A stretch of 64,000 bases of DNA, taken from Streptoalloteichus hindustanus. Lineage in GTDB: Bacteria; Actinomycetota; Actinomycetes; Mycobacteriales; Pseudonocardiaceae. Each line of letters starts with the position of its first letter. The first letter of the stretch is position 1. The stretch is taken from positions 1 to 64,000 of the forward strand of contig NZ_FQVN01000014.1 of assembly GCF_900129375.1 (NCBI RefSeq), written 5' to 3'. The position numbers and the translations under genes were made by a program. Positions 15,232-23,580 of this stretch are shown here, one piece after another. The notes below the pieces were generated by a model, which was not told where the DNA came from, ran no database searches, and worked only from the letters and a program-made list of their open reading frames with translations.

Positions 15232-15434
15232 GTCTTCTCCAGGTTTCCTGTCCGCGTTTTCTCGTCACGCTCGCGCGGGCAGGTGCTCCGGCTGGGTCGT
15301 CCCATCTGGCCGGGGCAGCGGTGGGGCCAGGTATGCCCTGGCCCCACCGTTTCACAACGAGCACGTTCTACCGCGAACACCCCTTCGGAAAGGGCAGTCT
15401 TGATTTCTCTTCGTTCGACGGTGTGGGGGCGCTG

Positions 15435-16298
15435 ATGGCTGACCACGCTGTGCCGGCCACTTCGGCTAGTTCGGCCACGGTTGGTGAGCGGATGGCCGCC
15501 GCCGAGCTGCGCCACCGGCGGGAGGCCGCCGGGTACACCGTGCAGGAGGTCGCTGTGATGATGGACGTCTCCGCCAGCAAGATCTCCCGGATCGAGCACT
15601 GCCGGCGGGGTCTCAAACTGGTGGATGCCGCTGGGCTGCTGGCGTTGTACCGGGTGACTGGAGCCGAGCGCGAGGCGTTGTTGGACCTGTGCCGGCCGAA
15701 CACCCCCACCCGGGGGTGGTGCTTGGCCACGCGGGAACTTCCTCGGGCGCACATGCACCTGGAGTCGAAGGCCACGCGCGTCACGATGTTCGACGCCCTG
15801 ACCATCCCCGCGCCGCTCCAGACCCCGGACTACACCCGTCACCTGTGCGGGGACCTGGGTCTGACGCCGGAGGAGACCGAGCGTCGGATGGCCTGCGCCT
15901 GGGGTCGTGGTGAGGTGCTCTTACGGGACCGCGCACCGGAATCCGCCATGTTCGTCAGTGCGGCCGCGTTGTCCCGGTTGACTGGCCCCGCACAGGTCAT
16001 GGCGGCGCAGTACGAGCACCTGGTGAACCTCGCGTGGCGGCGGTCGATCACGTTCCGGGTGGTGCCGGCCGAGGTCAGCGCCCCGCGGCTGGGCGCGTTC
16101 GCGTTCTACGAGTGCGAGGACCTGTCCCCCGTCGTGGTGCTGGAGACGCCCAGGGCGGTGTCCTTCGTGGACGGACCGTCCGAAGTGGACTACTACGCCG
16201 AGGCGATCGGCGGGCTGCGCCGGGTGGCTCTCGACGCCGACGCCTCGGTCGAGCACGTTCGCGCGCTGCTGGATGCCGTAGAGAAGGAAAGCCAGTAG
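15435..16298 (+). CDS. XRE-family regulator with DUF5753 domain
   Basis: The 287-residue protein has an HTH at about residues 20-75 (YTVQEVAVMMDVSASKISRIE) and then the DUF5753 sensor region (MFDALTIPAPLQTPDYTRHL, then FRVVPAEVSAPRLGAFAFYE and VSFVDGPSEVDYY). This is one of the abundant actinomycete XRE-DUF5753 regulators, usually paired with small DUF397 proteins and linked to development or antibiotic control. ATG 15435 is chosen because the HTH begins shortly after; the open frame extends 114 codons upstream without features. No DUF397 partner follows; a long hairpin terminator does. Confidence 0.85.
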   Translation: MADHAVPATSASSATVGERMAAAELRHRREAAGYTVQEVAVMMDVSASKISRIEHCRRGLKLVDAAGLLALYRVTGAEREALLDLCRPNTPTRGWCLATRELPRAHMHLESKATRVTMFDALTIPAPLQTPDYTRHLCGDLGLTPEETERRMACAWGRGEVLLRDRAPESAMFVSAAALSRLTGPAQVMAAQYEHLVNLAWRRSITFRVVPAEVSAPRLGAFAFYECEDLSPVVVLETPRAVSFVDGPSEVDYYAEAIGGLRRVALDADASVEHVRALLDAVEKESQ

Positions 16299-16319
16299 CC
16301 GCAGGGGAAGCCGGGATGG

Positions 16320-16360
16320 CCGGAGGTCCGGTTGTCCGATGTGGACAACCGGACCTCCGG
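16320..16360. terminator. strong bidirectional hairpin terminator
   Basis: An 18-bp perfect stem (arm CCGGAGGTCCGGTTGTCC) around a five-base loop, between the converging XRE and thioredoxin genes. Confidence 0.85.
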
Positions 16361-16370
16361 TGGGGATGGA

Positions 16371-16844
16371 TCAGCCCTTGGCCAGCTGGGCGTCGATCCA
16401 GCGCCGCAGGGCGGCTTCGCCGTTGTAGCCGACCTGACGGGAGTTCGCGTACTCCTTGGCGTTGCGGATGGGGGCCAGCGTGGGCAGGTACTTCACGCGG
16501 TACTTCTGCATGATCGCGCGCTGGGTGTCGGCGTCGACCTCGCCGAGCACGAACTGGCCCTCGTACTCGGCGGCCAGCCGCTCGATCACCGGCTTCATCT
16601 GGCGGCACGGGCCGCACCAGGAGGCGCCGAAGTCGAGGACGACCAGCTTCTCCTTCGACATCTCCAGGACCTCGTCGAGGTTCTCCGAGGTCACGGTGAT
16701 GACGTTCTCGCTGTTGGTCTTCACGCTCGCGGCGGCGGGAGCGGGAGTGGTCTCGGCCGAGGCCAGACCGGCGTGGGCGGTCAGCAGCGTGGCGGCCGTG
16801 ACGACGGCGCACACCGCGGTGCGGAGCAGGGACTTGACAGCCAC
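16371..16844 (-). CDS. exported thioredoxin-fold protein
   Basis: The 157-residue protein begins with a Sec-type signal peptide (hydrophobic VCAVVTAATLLTAHAGLASA, cleavage after Ala30) followed by a linker and a complete thioredoxin domain with active site WCGPC (residues 76-80) and the cis-proline YLPTL. It should act as an extracytoplasmic dithiol-disulfide oxidoreductase. GTG 16844 follows AGGAGG. It lies 75 bp downstream of a rhodanese gene in the same operon. The combination of an exported thioredoxin and an unexported rhodanese suggests sulfur transfer or reduction across the membrane, or simply co-regulation. A thioredoxin reductase gene at 23.6 kb is not adjacent. Confidence 0.9.
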   Translation of the reverse strand: MAVKSLLRTAVCAVVTAATLLTAHAGLASAETTPAPAAASVKTNSENVITVTSENLDEVLEMSKEKLVVLDFGASWCGPCRQMKPVIERLAAEYEGQFVLGEVDADTQRAIMQKYRVKYLPTLAPIRNAKEYANSRQVGYNGEAALRRWIDAQLAKG

Positions 16845-16919
16845 GAGGGCCTCCTAGGGAACAGGGATGCAGGGGATCGCCGCGGCCCGGCGCGGGGCGC
16901 GGACGGCAGGGGGAAGGCG

Positions 16920-17279
16920 TTACTGGGCGGACTCGGCCTTCACGGTGGGCAGGCCGGCGGAAACCCAGTCCTCGATGCCCTCCCGGTACTTGTAGACGCT
17001 CTGGTAACCCATCTGGAGCAACCGCTGCCCGACCAGCTCGCTGTTGCGGCAGGCGACGTTGGCGCAGTAGACGACCAGGGTCGCGCTCTTGTCCGGAACG
17101 ACCTTCGGCGCGAGTTCGGTGGTGAACGCGGCGGCCTGCTCGTACGGGAAACCGGGAATGTTGACCGCGGTGGGCAGGTGTTCCCGCTCGTAATAGGACA
17201 CGGGCATGGTGTCGACCACGACAATGTTTCCGGCGTCGATTCCCGCCTGTATCTCGGCACGCGTGATCAGAGGCAGCAT
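16920..17279 (-). CDS. single-domain rhodanese (sulfurtransferase)
   Basis: The 119-residue cytosolic protein has the rhodanese active-site loop CANVACR (Cys72 nucleophile, CX5R) and the usual IxVVDTMP and AVNIPGF strands. Single-domain rhodaneses carry persulfide sulfur for thio-cofactor synthesis or detoxification of sulfide and cyanide. The length is normal for a one-domain member. ATG 17279 with AGGAACCG upstream. It precedes the exported thioredoxin gene by 75 bp; both are downstream of, and possibly controlled by, the LysR gene transcribed the same way. Confidence 0.9.
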   Translation of the reverse strand: MLPLITRAEIQAGIDAGNIVVVDTMPVSYYEREHLPTAVNIPGFPYEQAAAFTTELAPKVVPDKSATLVVYCANVACRNSELVGQRLLQMGYQSVYKYREGIEDWVSAGLPTVKAESAQ

Positions 17280-17389
17280 ATCGGTTCCTGTCCGCGGGTC
17301 GTCGGGCTCAGGCCGTTCGGCCGAACTCTCGGTGTCGCTTCCGCGTCCAGTGTTGCCGCGTCCGGCGCGTCCGGCCTACTGCCAGGCGC

Positions 17390-18385
17390 TCATGCCGTGC
17401 GCTTATTCACGCCCGTGTCCGGCGGGAGAAACGGCTGGACGGCCTGGGCCATCCGCCGCTCGTCCAGCCACCGCCGGTAGTGGTCGTTCTTTTCCGCCAT
17501 CAGTTCGTAGGCGGTGAGCAGCGCGCGCGGCAGCCGGCCCGACGCGAGGTGCGAGACCGGGCTGTCCTTGCGCCACAACAGGATGTGCTGGACGGTCATC
17601 GGGTCGCCGACCAGCGGGCGCACGACCAGGCCGGGCCGCGCCGGGCGGGTGGGCTGCACCAGGGTGACCCCGAGGCCGCCGAGCACGAGCTCGTCGCGGG
17701 CGGTGTCGACGTCGTGGGTGATCCGCGGCGTGAACCCGTGCGCCAGGCACATCTCCCGGAACACCACGCGGCAGCCCTCCCCGCAACTGGAGACGATCCA
17801 GTCCTCGTCGGCGAGGTCGGCCAGGTCGACGTGCGAGCGGTCGGCGAGCCGGTGCGTGGCGGGCAGCGCGACGAACGCGGGCTCGCGGACGAGCACCCGC
17901 GCCTCCAGCTCGTCGGGAACGGTCTGGGTGCGGTCGCCGCACATCATCACCAGGGCGAGGTCGATGCTGCGCCGGGCGACCTGGGATAACAGCCGCGTGC
18001 GGGACATGTCGGCCCTGGTGCTCACCGAGACACCGGGCAGCGCGCGCCGCAGACAGCCCACCAGCGCGGCGGTCATCGCGCTGTCGTTCCAGCCGACCCG
18101 CAGCCGGCCGGCCGGCTCGTGCTCGCGCGGCCGGAAGTCGCGCTCCAGCTCGTCGAAGGCCGGCACGATCGCCTCGGCCCTGGCCAGCACGAGCATGCCC
18201 ACCCTGGTGGGCCGGACCCCACGCCGGTCACGTTCGAACAGCTCGCAGCCGACGACCTGCTCGATGCGGCGGAGTTGGTGGCTCAACGCGGGTTGAGCCA
18301 CCCGCAGCTCGACGGCCGCGCGGTTGAGGCTGCCCGCACGGGCGATCGCGCAGAGGATACGCAGGTGGCGGACGTGGAGTTCCAT
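17390..18385 (-). CDS. LysR-family transcriptional regulator
   Basis: The 331-residue protein has the LysR winged HTH (residues 1-65: HLRILCAIARAGSLNRAAVE, then AQPALSHQLRRIE) and a two-lobe effector-binding domain (RLRVGWNDSAMTAAL..., ARDELVLGGLGVTLVQP). ATG 18385. Its 298-bp upstream region is shared with the divergent CDPS operon, so by LysR convention it is a candidate regulator of that operon as well as of itself. A second LysR closes the CDPS operon. Confidence 0.85.
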   Translation of the reverse strand: MELHVRHLRILCAIARAGSLNRAAVELRVAQPALSHQLRRIEQVVGCELFERDRRGVRPTRVGMLVLARAEAIVPAFDELERDFRPREHEPAGRLRVGWNDSAMTAALVGCLRRALPGVSVSTRADMSRTRLLSQVARRSIDLALVMMCGDRTQTVPDELEARVLVREPAFVALPATHRLADRSHVDLADLADEDWIVSSCGEGCRVVFREMCLAHGFTPRITHDVDTARDELVLGGLGVTLVQPTRPARPGLVVRPLVGDPMTVQHILLWRKDSPVSHLASGRLPRALLTAYELMAEKNDHYRRWLDERRMAQAVQPFLPPDTGVNKRTA

Positions 18386-18443
18386 GGCCCTTATTAGTGG
18401 TATGCGGTGGGGTTATGTCACTACTTTGCGTCGAATGGACTCC

Positions 18444-18465
18444 ACCTTTACTCCTTGCGGAGTAA
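18444..18465. promoter_or_regulatory. inverted repeat upstream of the CDPS operon
   Basis: CTTTACTCC-TTGC-GGAGTAAAG, a perfect 9-bp inverted repeat in the 298-bp LysR/CDPS divergent region, A+T-richer than its surroundings. It is a candidate operator or attenuator; the rest of that region shows no gene. Confidence 0.4.
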
Positions 18466-18683
18466 AGAACTGGTCCGTTCGGTTCCGGTGGAACGGTGTT
18501 TTCTTGCAGGATGATGGCGGGCACGGGGTCTCGCGTCGGTCAGGTCCGCGGCACCGCGGCTGCGCCGATAACCGAACGGCATGATCGTCTGACATTACCC
18601 GGACGTCGGAGGCGATCGCAGAATCGTCGCACGCTCCACCATTCGGTCGGAGCCTCTCCCGCCACCCCCTGCACTGGGAGACG

Positions 18684-19388
18684 ATGATGCTTCTCGCCGC
18701 TCCTCTCACCGATTCCTGCGCCGGCCCGTTGTCAACAGGTAGCCATGTGTGCATCGGTGTCAGCCCATTCAACAGCTACTTCAGCGTCGACCGGATCGCG
18801 GCCATCGCCCGGTGGGCGCAGCGATCTTTTGACGCGTTCCACTTCTTCGTCCCCGACGGCGCCTCGGTGCACACGCTCGAAGCCCTCGGGTACCCCCCGA
18901 ACCGCGCCCGGTACAAGGCCGGCCGGCAGGGCCAGTACGTCATCAACAAGATCCACCGGGCGCTGGACGAGGTCGGCGTCGCCGACCCGACCGGCTACGT
19001 CCTGAGCTCCGCCGCGCTGGACGGCGACCCCGCCTACCTGGCCCTGCTCGACCGGGTCCACGCCGAGTTCGACGACAACCCGGCCTTCGCCCACGAGTGC
19101 CTGGAGGCCAGCAGGTGGGTGCTGGACCGGCGGCTGCCCGACGGGGAGGAGCCGACGCCGGACCAACTGGCGATCGCGGTCCGCTACTTCCTCGCCGAAC
19201 TGCCGATGTTCCTGGACACCGTCTCGATCGCGAAGGTGGAAAGTTCGGTTTTCGCCTACCACCAACGCGTTCACTTCCTGGAACTGCTCTACCGACAGGA
19301 ACTGTCACTCACACCGCACCCCCGACAGGGTTTCGTCGTTCTGTCCCATGACGAGGCCTCGACCCCAGACGGAGGAACGTTCGCATGA
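18684..19388 (+). CDS. tRNA-dependent cyclodipeptide synthase (NYH subfamily)
   Basis: The 234-residue protein makes a 2,5-diketopiperazine from two aminoacyl-tRNAs by a ping-pong mechanism through an aminoacyl-serine intermediate. Every AlbC landmark is present at a constant offset of ten: catalytic Ser27 (AlbC Ser37) in IGVSPFNSYF, Asn30 (Asn40), Tyr168 and Glu172 (Tyr178, Glu182) in VRYFLAELP, and Tyr192-His193 (Tyr202, His203) in VFAYHQ. The N-Y-H triplet places it in the NYH subfamily. The basic helix YKAGRQGQYVINKIHR would bind tRNA. ATG 18684 follows GGGAG; its stop overlaps the permease ATG (ATGA). The amino acids used cannot be read reliably by eye. Confidence 0.95.
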   Translation: MMLLAAPLTDSCAGPLSTGSHVCIGVSPFNSYFSVDRIAAIARWAQRSFDAFHFFVPDGASVHTLEALGYPPNRARYKAGRQGQYVINKIHRALDEVGVADPTGYVLSSAALDGDPAYLALLDRVHAEFDDNPAFAHECLEASRWVLDRRLPDGEEPTPDQLAIAVRYFLAELPMFLDTVSIAKVESSVFAYHQRVHFLELLYRQELSLTPHPRQGFVVLSHDEASTPDGGTFA

Positions 19389-20734
19389 GCCGGCCCCCCA
19401 GCACCGGCCGGTCCGACCCGCCGGCCGACGTCCACGACGACCACTCCCTGCGCCGGGTTCCGCCGCAGGACAAGGTTTCCTGGGTCACCGTGGCGATCCA
19501 GCGCTTCGGTCAGGTCTCGGCGCTGCACCAGTTCATGCTCGGCGCCGCGCTGGGCCTGGGCATGACGTTCTGGGACGCGTTCATCGCCATCACCCTCGGG
19601 TCGGTGATGCTGGAGGTCGTCACGATCCTGATGGGCGTCGCCGGGATGCGCGAGGGCGTCTCGACCTCGGTTCTGGCCCGATGGGCCGGATTCGGCAACC
19701 GCGGCTCCGCGCTGGTCGGCCTGCTCGTCACGATCAGCCTCGCCGGCTGGTTCGGTGTCCAGAACGGACTGTTCGCGCGCGGCCTCAGTGGACTGGTCGA
19801 CGGCCCGCCGCAGTGGTTGTGGGCCCTCATCGGCGGTGTGGGCGTCACGGCGATCGTGGTGTTCGGGTTCCGATTCATGGCGTGGACCGCATATCTGACC
19901 GTGCCGGCGTTCCTGCTGCTGGCCGGCTGGGCGATCGTCAGCCAACTGCGCGACCACTCGGTCGGCGAGCTGGTGTCCTCGCCGGCGCCCGGCCCGACGA
20001 TGTCGATCGCCGAGGGCACCACGCTGGTCGCGGGCGCGTTCATCATGGGCGCGGTCATGACGCCGGACATGACCCGGTTCAACCGGTCCGTGTCCGACGT
20101 CGTGAAGCAGACCGTGATCAGCGTGACCCTGGGCGAGTACCTGATCGGCCTCACCGGCGTGGTCCTCGCGCACGTGGCGCGCAGCGCCGACGTCACCGTG
20201 ATGATCACGTCGACCTCGGGGACGCTCGGCGCGCTGGTCCTCGTCGCGGCGATCGTCAAGATCAACGACTGGAACCTCTACTCCGCGTCGTTGGGCCTGG
20301 TGAACGCGGTGCACGTGCTCACCGGCCGAACCGTGACCCGAACCCACGCCGCGCTGATCCTGGGCGGCGCGGGCACCGTGCTGTCGGCGATCGGGATCCT
20401 GGAGCACTTCACCACGTTCCTGACCTGGATCGGGGTGATCACACCGCCGGTGGCCGGCATCGTGATCGCGGAGTACTTCGTGGTGCGGACCTGGCGCGGG
20501 CAGCTCGCCGACTCGCTGCGCCGGGGCGAGCTGCCGGCGGACCCGCCGGACTGGCTCCCGCTGTCGCTGGTGTGCTGGGCCGTGGGCACCGCGGTCGGCG
20601 CCGGCGTCTCGGTCGGCATTCCCACCATCAACTCGGTCGTGGTGGCGTTCGTGCTCTACGCCGGGTTGGGGCGGCTCAGAAGTGGACGGAGATCACGGGC
20701 CGCGGCGCCCGAACCGGAGACAGTGGCTGGGTGA
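19385..20734 (+). CDS. NCS1-family nucleobase permease in CDPS operon
   Basis: The 449-residue protein has about 12 transmembrane segments and the purine/cytosine permease (CodB-like NCS1) pattern, including FWDAFIAITLGSVMLEV, WFGVQNG (substrate-binding region) and TPDMTRFNRS. It is expected to import cytosine, purines or related heterocycles with a cation. Four-base overlaps join it to the CDPS upstream and the LysR downstream. A permease of this family with a CDPS is unusual: it may supply a nucleobase for conjugation to the cyclodipeptide, as in the known guanine-linked cyclodipeptides made by CDPS/P450 pathways, or it may have been adapted to move the cyclodipeptide. Confidence 0.85.
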   Translation: MSRPPSTGRSDPPADVHDDHSLRRVPPQDKVSWVTVAIQRFGQVSALHQFMLGAALGLGMTFWDAFIAITLGSVMLEVVTILMGVAGMREGVSTSVLARWAGFGNRGSALVGLLVTISLAGWFGVQNGLFARGLSGLVDGPPQWLWALIGGVGVTAIVVFGFRFMAWTAYLTVPAFLLLAGWAIVSQLRDHSVGELVSSPAPGPTMSIAEGTTLVAGAFIMGAVMTPDMTRFNRSVSDVVKQTVISVTLGEYLIGLTGVVLAHVARSADVTVMITSTSGTLGALVLVAAIVKINDWNLYSASLGLVNAVHVLTGRTVTRTHAALILGGAGTVLSAIGILEHFTTFLTWIGVITPPVAGIVIAEYFVVRTWRGQLADSLRRGELPADPPDWLPLSLVCWAVGTAVGAGVSVGIPTINSVVVAFVLYAGLGRLRSGRRSRAAAPEPETVAG

Positions 20735-21744
20735 CCATGGAGTTGGACACACATCACCTCCGCCTGGTGCGAGCGATCGGGGAGACCGGCAGCCTGAGCA
20801 AGGCTGCCGTTCTCCTCGGCGTCAGTCAGCCGGCAGTGAGCTACAAGCTCAAACGGCTGGAGACGCTGCTCGGCCAGCGCCTGTTCGAACGAGGCGGGTC
20901 GGCGGCGGTGGTGCCGACGCCGACCGGCGAGCTCCTGCTTCGGCGGGCGCTCGCCGTCCTGCCGTTGATGGAGGACTTCCTGCACGACATCGAGAGCCGG
21001 GCGCACAACCCCGTGCACAGCGACCAGATCCGGCTCGGCACCGTGTGCACCCCGGTCATCGAGCGCGTCCTCACGGTGCTCAACGAGACCTTTCCGATGT
21101 CCAGGGTTTCGATGCTGGCCTACGAGTGCAGCGTGCTGCTGCTGTCGATGGTCGCGCAGCACCGGCTGGAACTGGCCATCGTCAAGGAGTACCCCGGGTT
21201 CGAGCTGGACGTGCCGCCGGGGGTGCGGACCGAGGTGATCACGAAGGACCCGTCGATGGTCGTGCTGCCCGCGGGGCACCCCTTCGCGGAGCGCTCGGAG
21301 ATCACCCTGGAAAGCCTTGCCGGCGAGCGGTGGGTGCTGCCGCCGCCCGGGGCCAACCGCTTCCACGAGTACTTCCGCGCGACGTGTTGGTCGTTGGGGT
21401 TCGTGCCCAACGTGACGCACACGGCGGAAACCTGCGCGGAGACCAACAACGCGGTGCGGGCCGGGGCGGTCGGGCTCAGCCAGGGGGTGTGCGAGATGAA
21501 CGCGCGCAACGTGTTGCGCCCCCTGACCACGAACATCCTCGACCGGCGGTTCATCATGGCCTGGCACCGCGACGGTCCGTTCGCCGACAACGGGTCGGCG
21601 GTGGCGGCGGCCGCCAGGACGGCCTACCGGGACCGGCTGCGCTCGGCGTTGACCGCCTACGGCTGTGCTGATTTCTGGGCCGACTTCCGGGCTGATCCCG
21701 GCGCCGGCCTCTGGGCGGTGTCGAGGCGCGATCCCAGGACATGA
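20731..21744 (+). CDS. LysR-family regulator at the end of the CDPS operon
   Basis: The 337-residue LysR protein has an HTH at residues 5-65 (HHLRLVRAIGETGSLSKAAV, SQPAVSYKLKRLE) and an effector domain (DQIRLGTVCTPVIERVL..., AGAVGLSQGVCEMN). The GTG at 20731 gives a GTGA overlap with the permease stop; ATG 20737 is an alternative two codons in. Being inside the operon it probably responds to the cyclodipeptide or a transported nucleobase. A perfect hairpin terminator follows at 21853-21888. Confidence 0.85.
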   Translation: MTMELDTHHLRLVRAIGETGSLSKAAVLLGVSQPAVSYKLKRLETLLGQRLFERGGSAAVVPTPTGELLLRRALAVLPLMEDFLHDIESRAHNPVHSDQIRLGTVCTPVIERVLTVLNETFPMSRVSMLAYECSVLLLSMVAQHRLELAIVKEYPGFELDVPPGVRTEVITKDPSMVVLPAGHPFAERSEITLESLAGERWVLPPPGANRFHEYFRATCWSLGFVPNVTHTAETCAETNNAVRAGAVGLSQGVCEMNARNVLRPLTTNILDRRFIMAWHRDGPFADNGSAVAAAARTAYRDRLRSALTAYGCADFWADFRADPGAGLWAVSRRDPRT

Positions 21745-21852
21745 CCCACCAGGACATGAGCCCACGAGATCCGAACCCCCGAGAACCGGACCCACGACAA
21801 CCGCACCGACGACCACCGAATCCCCGGGACCGGGCCCGGAACGCCGAAGGGG

Positions 21853-21888
21853 CGGGAGCTGGGACGTAGGCGGTCGTCCCAGCTCCCG
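21853..21888. terminator. bidirectional hairpin terminator
   Basis: A 14-bp perfect stem (CGGGAGCTGGGACG) with an eight-base loop between the converging LysR and M1-like genes. Confidence 0.85.
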
Positions 21889-21909
21889 CTGTCGCGTCCC
21901 GGGCAGGGG

Positions 21910-23358
21910 TCAGGACGCGGGCGGCGTCGGCCGGAGCAGGGAGTCCGGCGGCACCGTGGTGCCGTCGACCCAGGCCGAGTAGAAATCGTGGAGATCGCGG
22001 TCGGCGACGGCCTCGGTGAACAGCCGCCAGTCGTACCAGCCCTGCGGCCAGTTGTCGTTGATCTCCGGGAAACCGCGGAACATGGTGAAGAACGCGCCGT
22101 CGCCGAGGTGCCGGCGCAGCGCGTGGACCATCAGCACGCCCTTGTCCGAAACCGAGAACTCGTTGCCCCGGCCCGGATCGGACAACTTCCGGCCCCAGAA
22201 GGCCGAACCGTTGCCGGCGGCCTTCAGCGCGGCCTCGTAGCGGGCGTTGATGTCCACTCCCTCGCGCTCGGCCTCGTAGAGCCAGACCGAGTACCGGGCG
22301 AAGGACTCGACCAGCGGCGCGTCCTTCCACATCTTGACGCCGAGCTTGTTCGTCCACCACTGCGCGGCCGTCGCGTAGACCACGTCCGCCGTCGTGGCGC
22401 AGGCGCCGTAGACGGGCCGACCCTGCGCGGGGTAGGTGAAGCGGAGCCCGTCGGCCAGGTACATCCCGCCCGCCGTGCCCTGCGGGTAGTCGCCCAGTTT
22501 CTCGGTGAGGAACCGGACGGCCTCGGGCAGCGCCGCGGCGAGGTCCTCACCGTTGGGCGAGTTCCCCTGCACGGCGTGCACCGCCTTGACCCCGCCGGGC
22601 AGCTCGGCCTCGGTGACGTCGAACCGGCCGATGCCGATCATGGTCGAGGACGGGCTGACCAGTTTGTCCTCGGTCCAGGTGGTGGTGGAGTACCCGTACT
22701 GAGTGGACTGTCCGGTGCGCTTTCCGTTGGACACCACGGTGTAGCCCTGCGGGGCGGTGACGGTGACCTTGAAGGTCGCCTTGTCCACCGAGGTGTCGTT
22801 GACCGGGTACCAGGTGCGCGCCGCGTGCGGAGCGCCGGCGGCGAAGGCGCCGCCCTGGCGGGACCGCTGCCAGCCGACGGGGCCGCGACTGGTGGAGATC
22901 GCGGAGGGAACACCGGCGTAGCTGACCTCGACGGTGAACTCGGCCCCCTTGGCCAGGGTGGACCCGGGCCGGATGACGAGCTCGTGCTCCCCGGCGCGCT
23001 GGAAGTTCGCCTTCGCGCCGTTGACCCGCACCGAACTGACCGTCATGCCGCGCAGGTCCAGGTTGAACTGGCTCAGCTCCTGCGTCGTGGTGGCCTTGAT
23101 GACCGCCTTGCCCGCCACGTAGTTGTGGGACGGGTCGTAGCCCAGGGTGATGTCGTAGCTGGCGACGTCGTAGCCGCCGTTGCCGTCCTTGGGGTAGTAG
23201 GGATCGACGCCGAGGACGGTGCCGTTCGGTGCCACGTGGACATAGCCGTCGGTACCGATGGTCGACGCCGCGGCGCCAGCCGAACCGGGCGCCAGCAACG
23301 ATCCCGCGGTGACCGCGAACCCGAGCGCGGCGACGTGCCATCGCTTGCGCGGAACCAT
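21910..23358 (-). CDS. exported M1-peptidase-like protein lacking HExxH
   Basis: The 482-residue protein has a Sec signal peptide (MVPRKRWHVAALGFAVTAGS, ending GSAGA), an M1-type beta-domain (YDVASYDITLGYDP, ELSQFNLDLRGMTVSSVRVN, AARTWYPVND) and a catalytic-domain remnant. At the position of HELAHQWWG the sequence is YATAAQWWT (about residues 327-336), so both zinc histidines and the catalytic glutamate are gone; the third-ligand segment persists as VESFARY. It is therefore a probable non-catalytic secreted M1 pseudo-peptidase that keeps the fold for binding or inhibition. ATG 23358 follows AGGAGG. It is alone between a terminator and the divergent thioredoxin reductase gene. Confidence 0.8.
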   Translation of the reverse strand: MVPRKRWHVAALGFAVTAGSLLAPGSAGAAASTIGTDGYVHVAPNGTVLGVDPYYPKDGNGGYDVASYDITLGYDPSHNYVAGKAVIKATTTQELSQFNLDLRGMTVSSVRVNGAKANFQRAGEHELVIRPGSTLAKGAEFTVEVSYAGVPSAISTSRGPVGWQRSRQGGAFAAGAPHAARTWYPVNDTSVDKATFKVTVTAPQGYTVVSNGKRTGQSTQYGYSTTTWTEDKLVSPSSTMIGIGRFDVTEAELPGGVKAVHAVQGNSPNGEDLAAALPEAVRFLTEKLGDYPQGTAGGMYLADGLRFTYPAQGRPVYGACATTADVVYATAAQWWTNKLGVKMWKDAPLVESFARYSVWLYEAEREGVDINARYEAALKAAGNGSAFWGRKLSDPGRGNEFSVSDKGVLMVHALRRHLGDGAFFTMFRGFPEINDNWPQGWYDWRLFTEAVADRDLHDFYSAWVDGTTVPPDSLLRPTPPAS

Positions 23359-23580
23359 CTGTGGACCTCCTTTCCGCGGGACGTCCCGAAGTCCGGGGTC
23401 GCCCGACGTCGCGAGTCTGGTGTCGCGCCAGGTCGGTGGCCACTGCCACTTCGTTCTGACGGCGGCTTATCCGCCTCGCGCATAACGCCGTGGCATCGCG
23501 CGCCGGCACTACCCGCGCGCGGTGCGGGCCGGCGACGGTGAGGGTCGGAAAACCGGCGGAAATCGGAGAAAGGCGGCATC

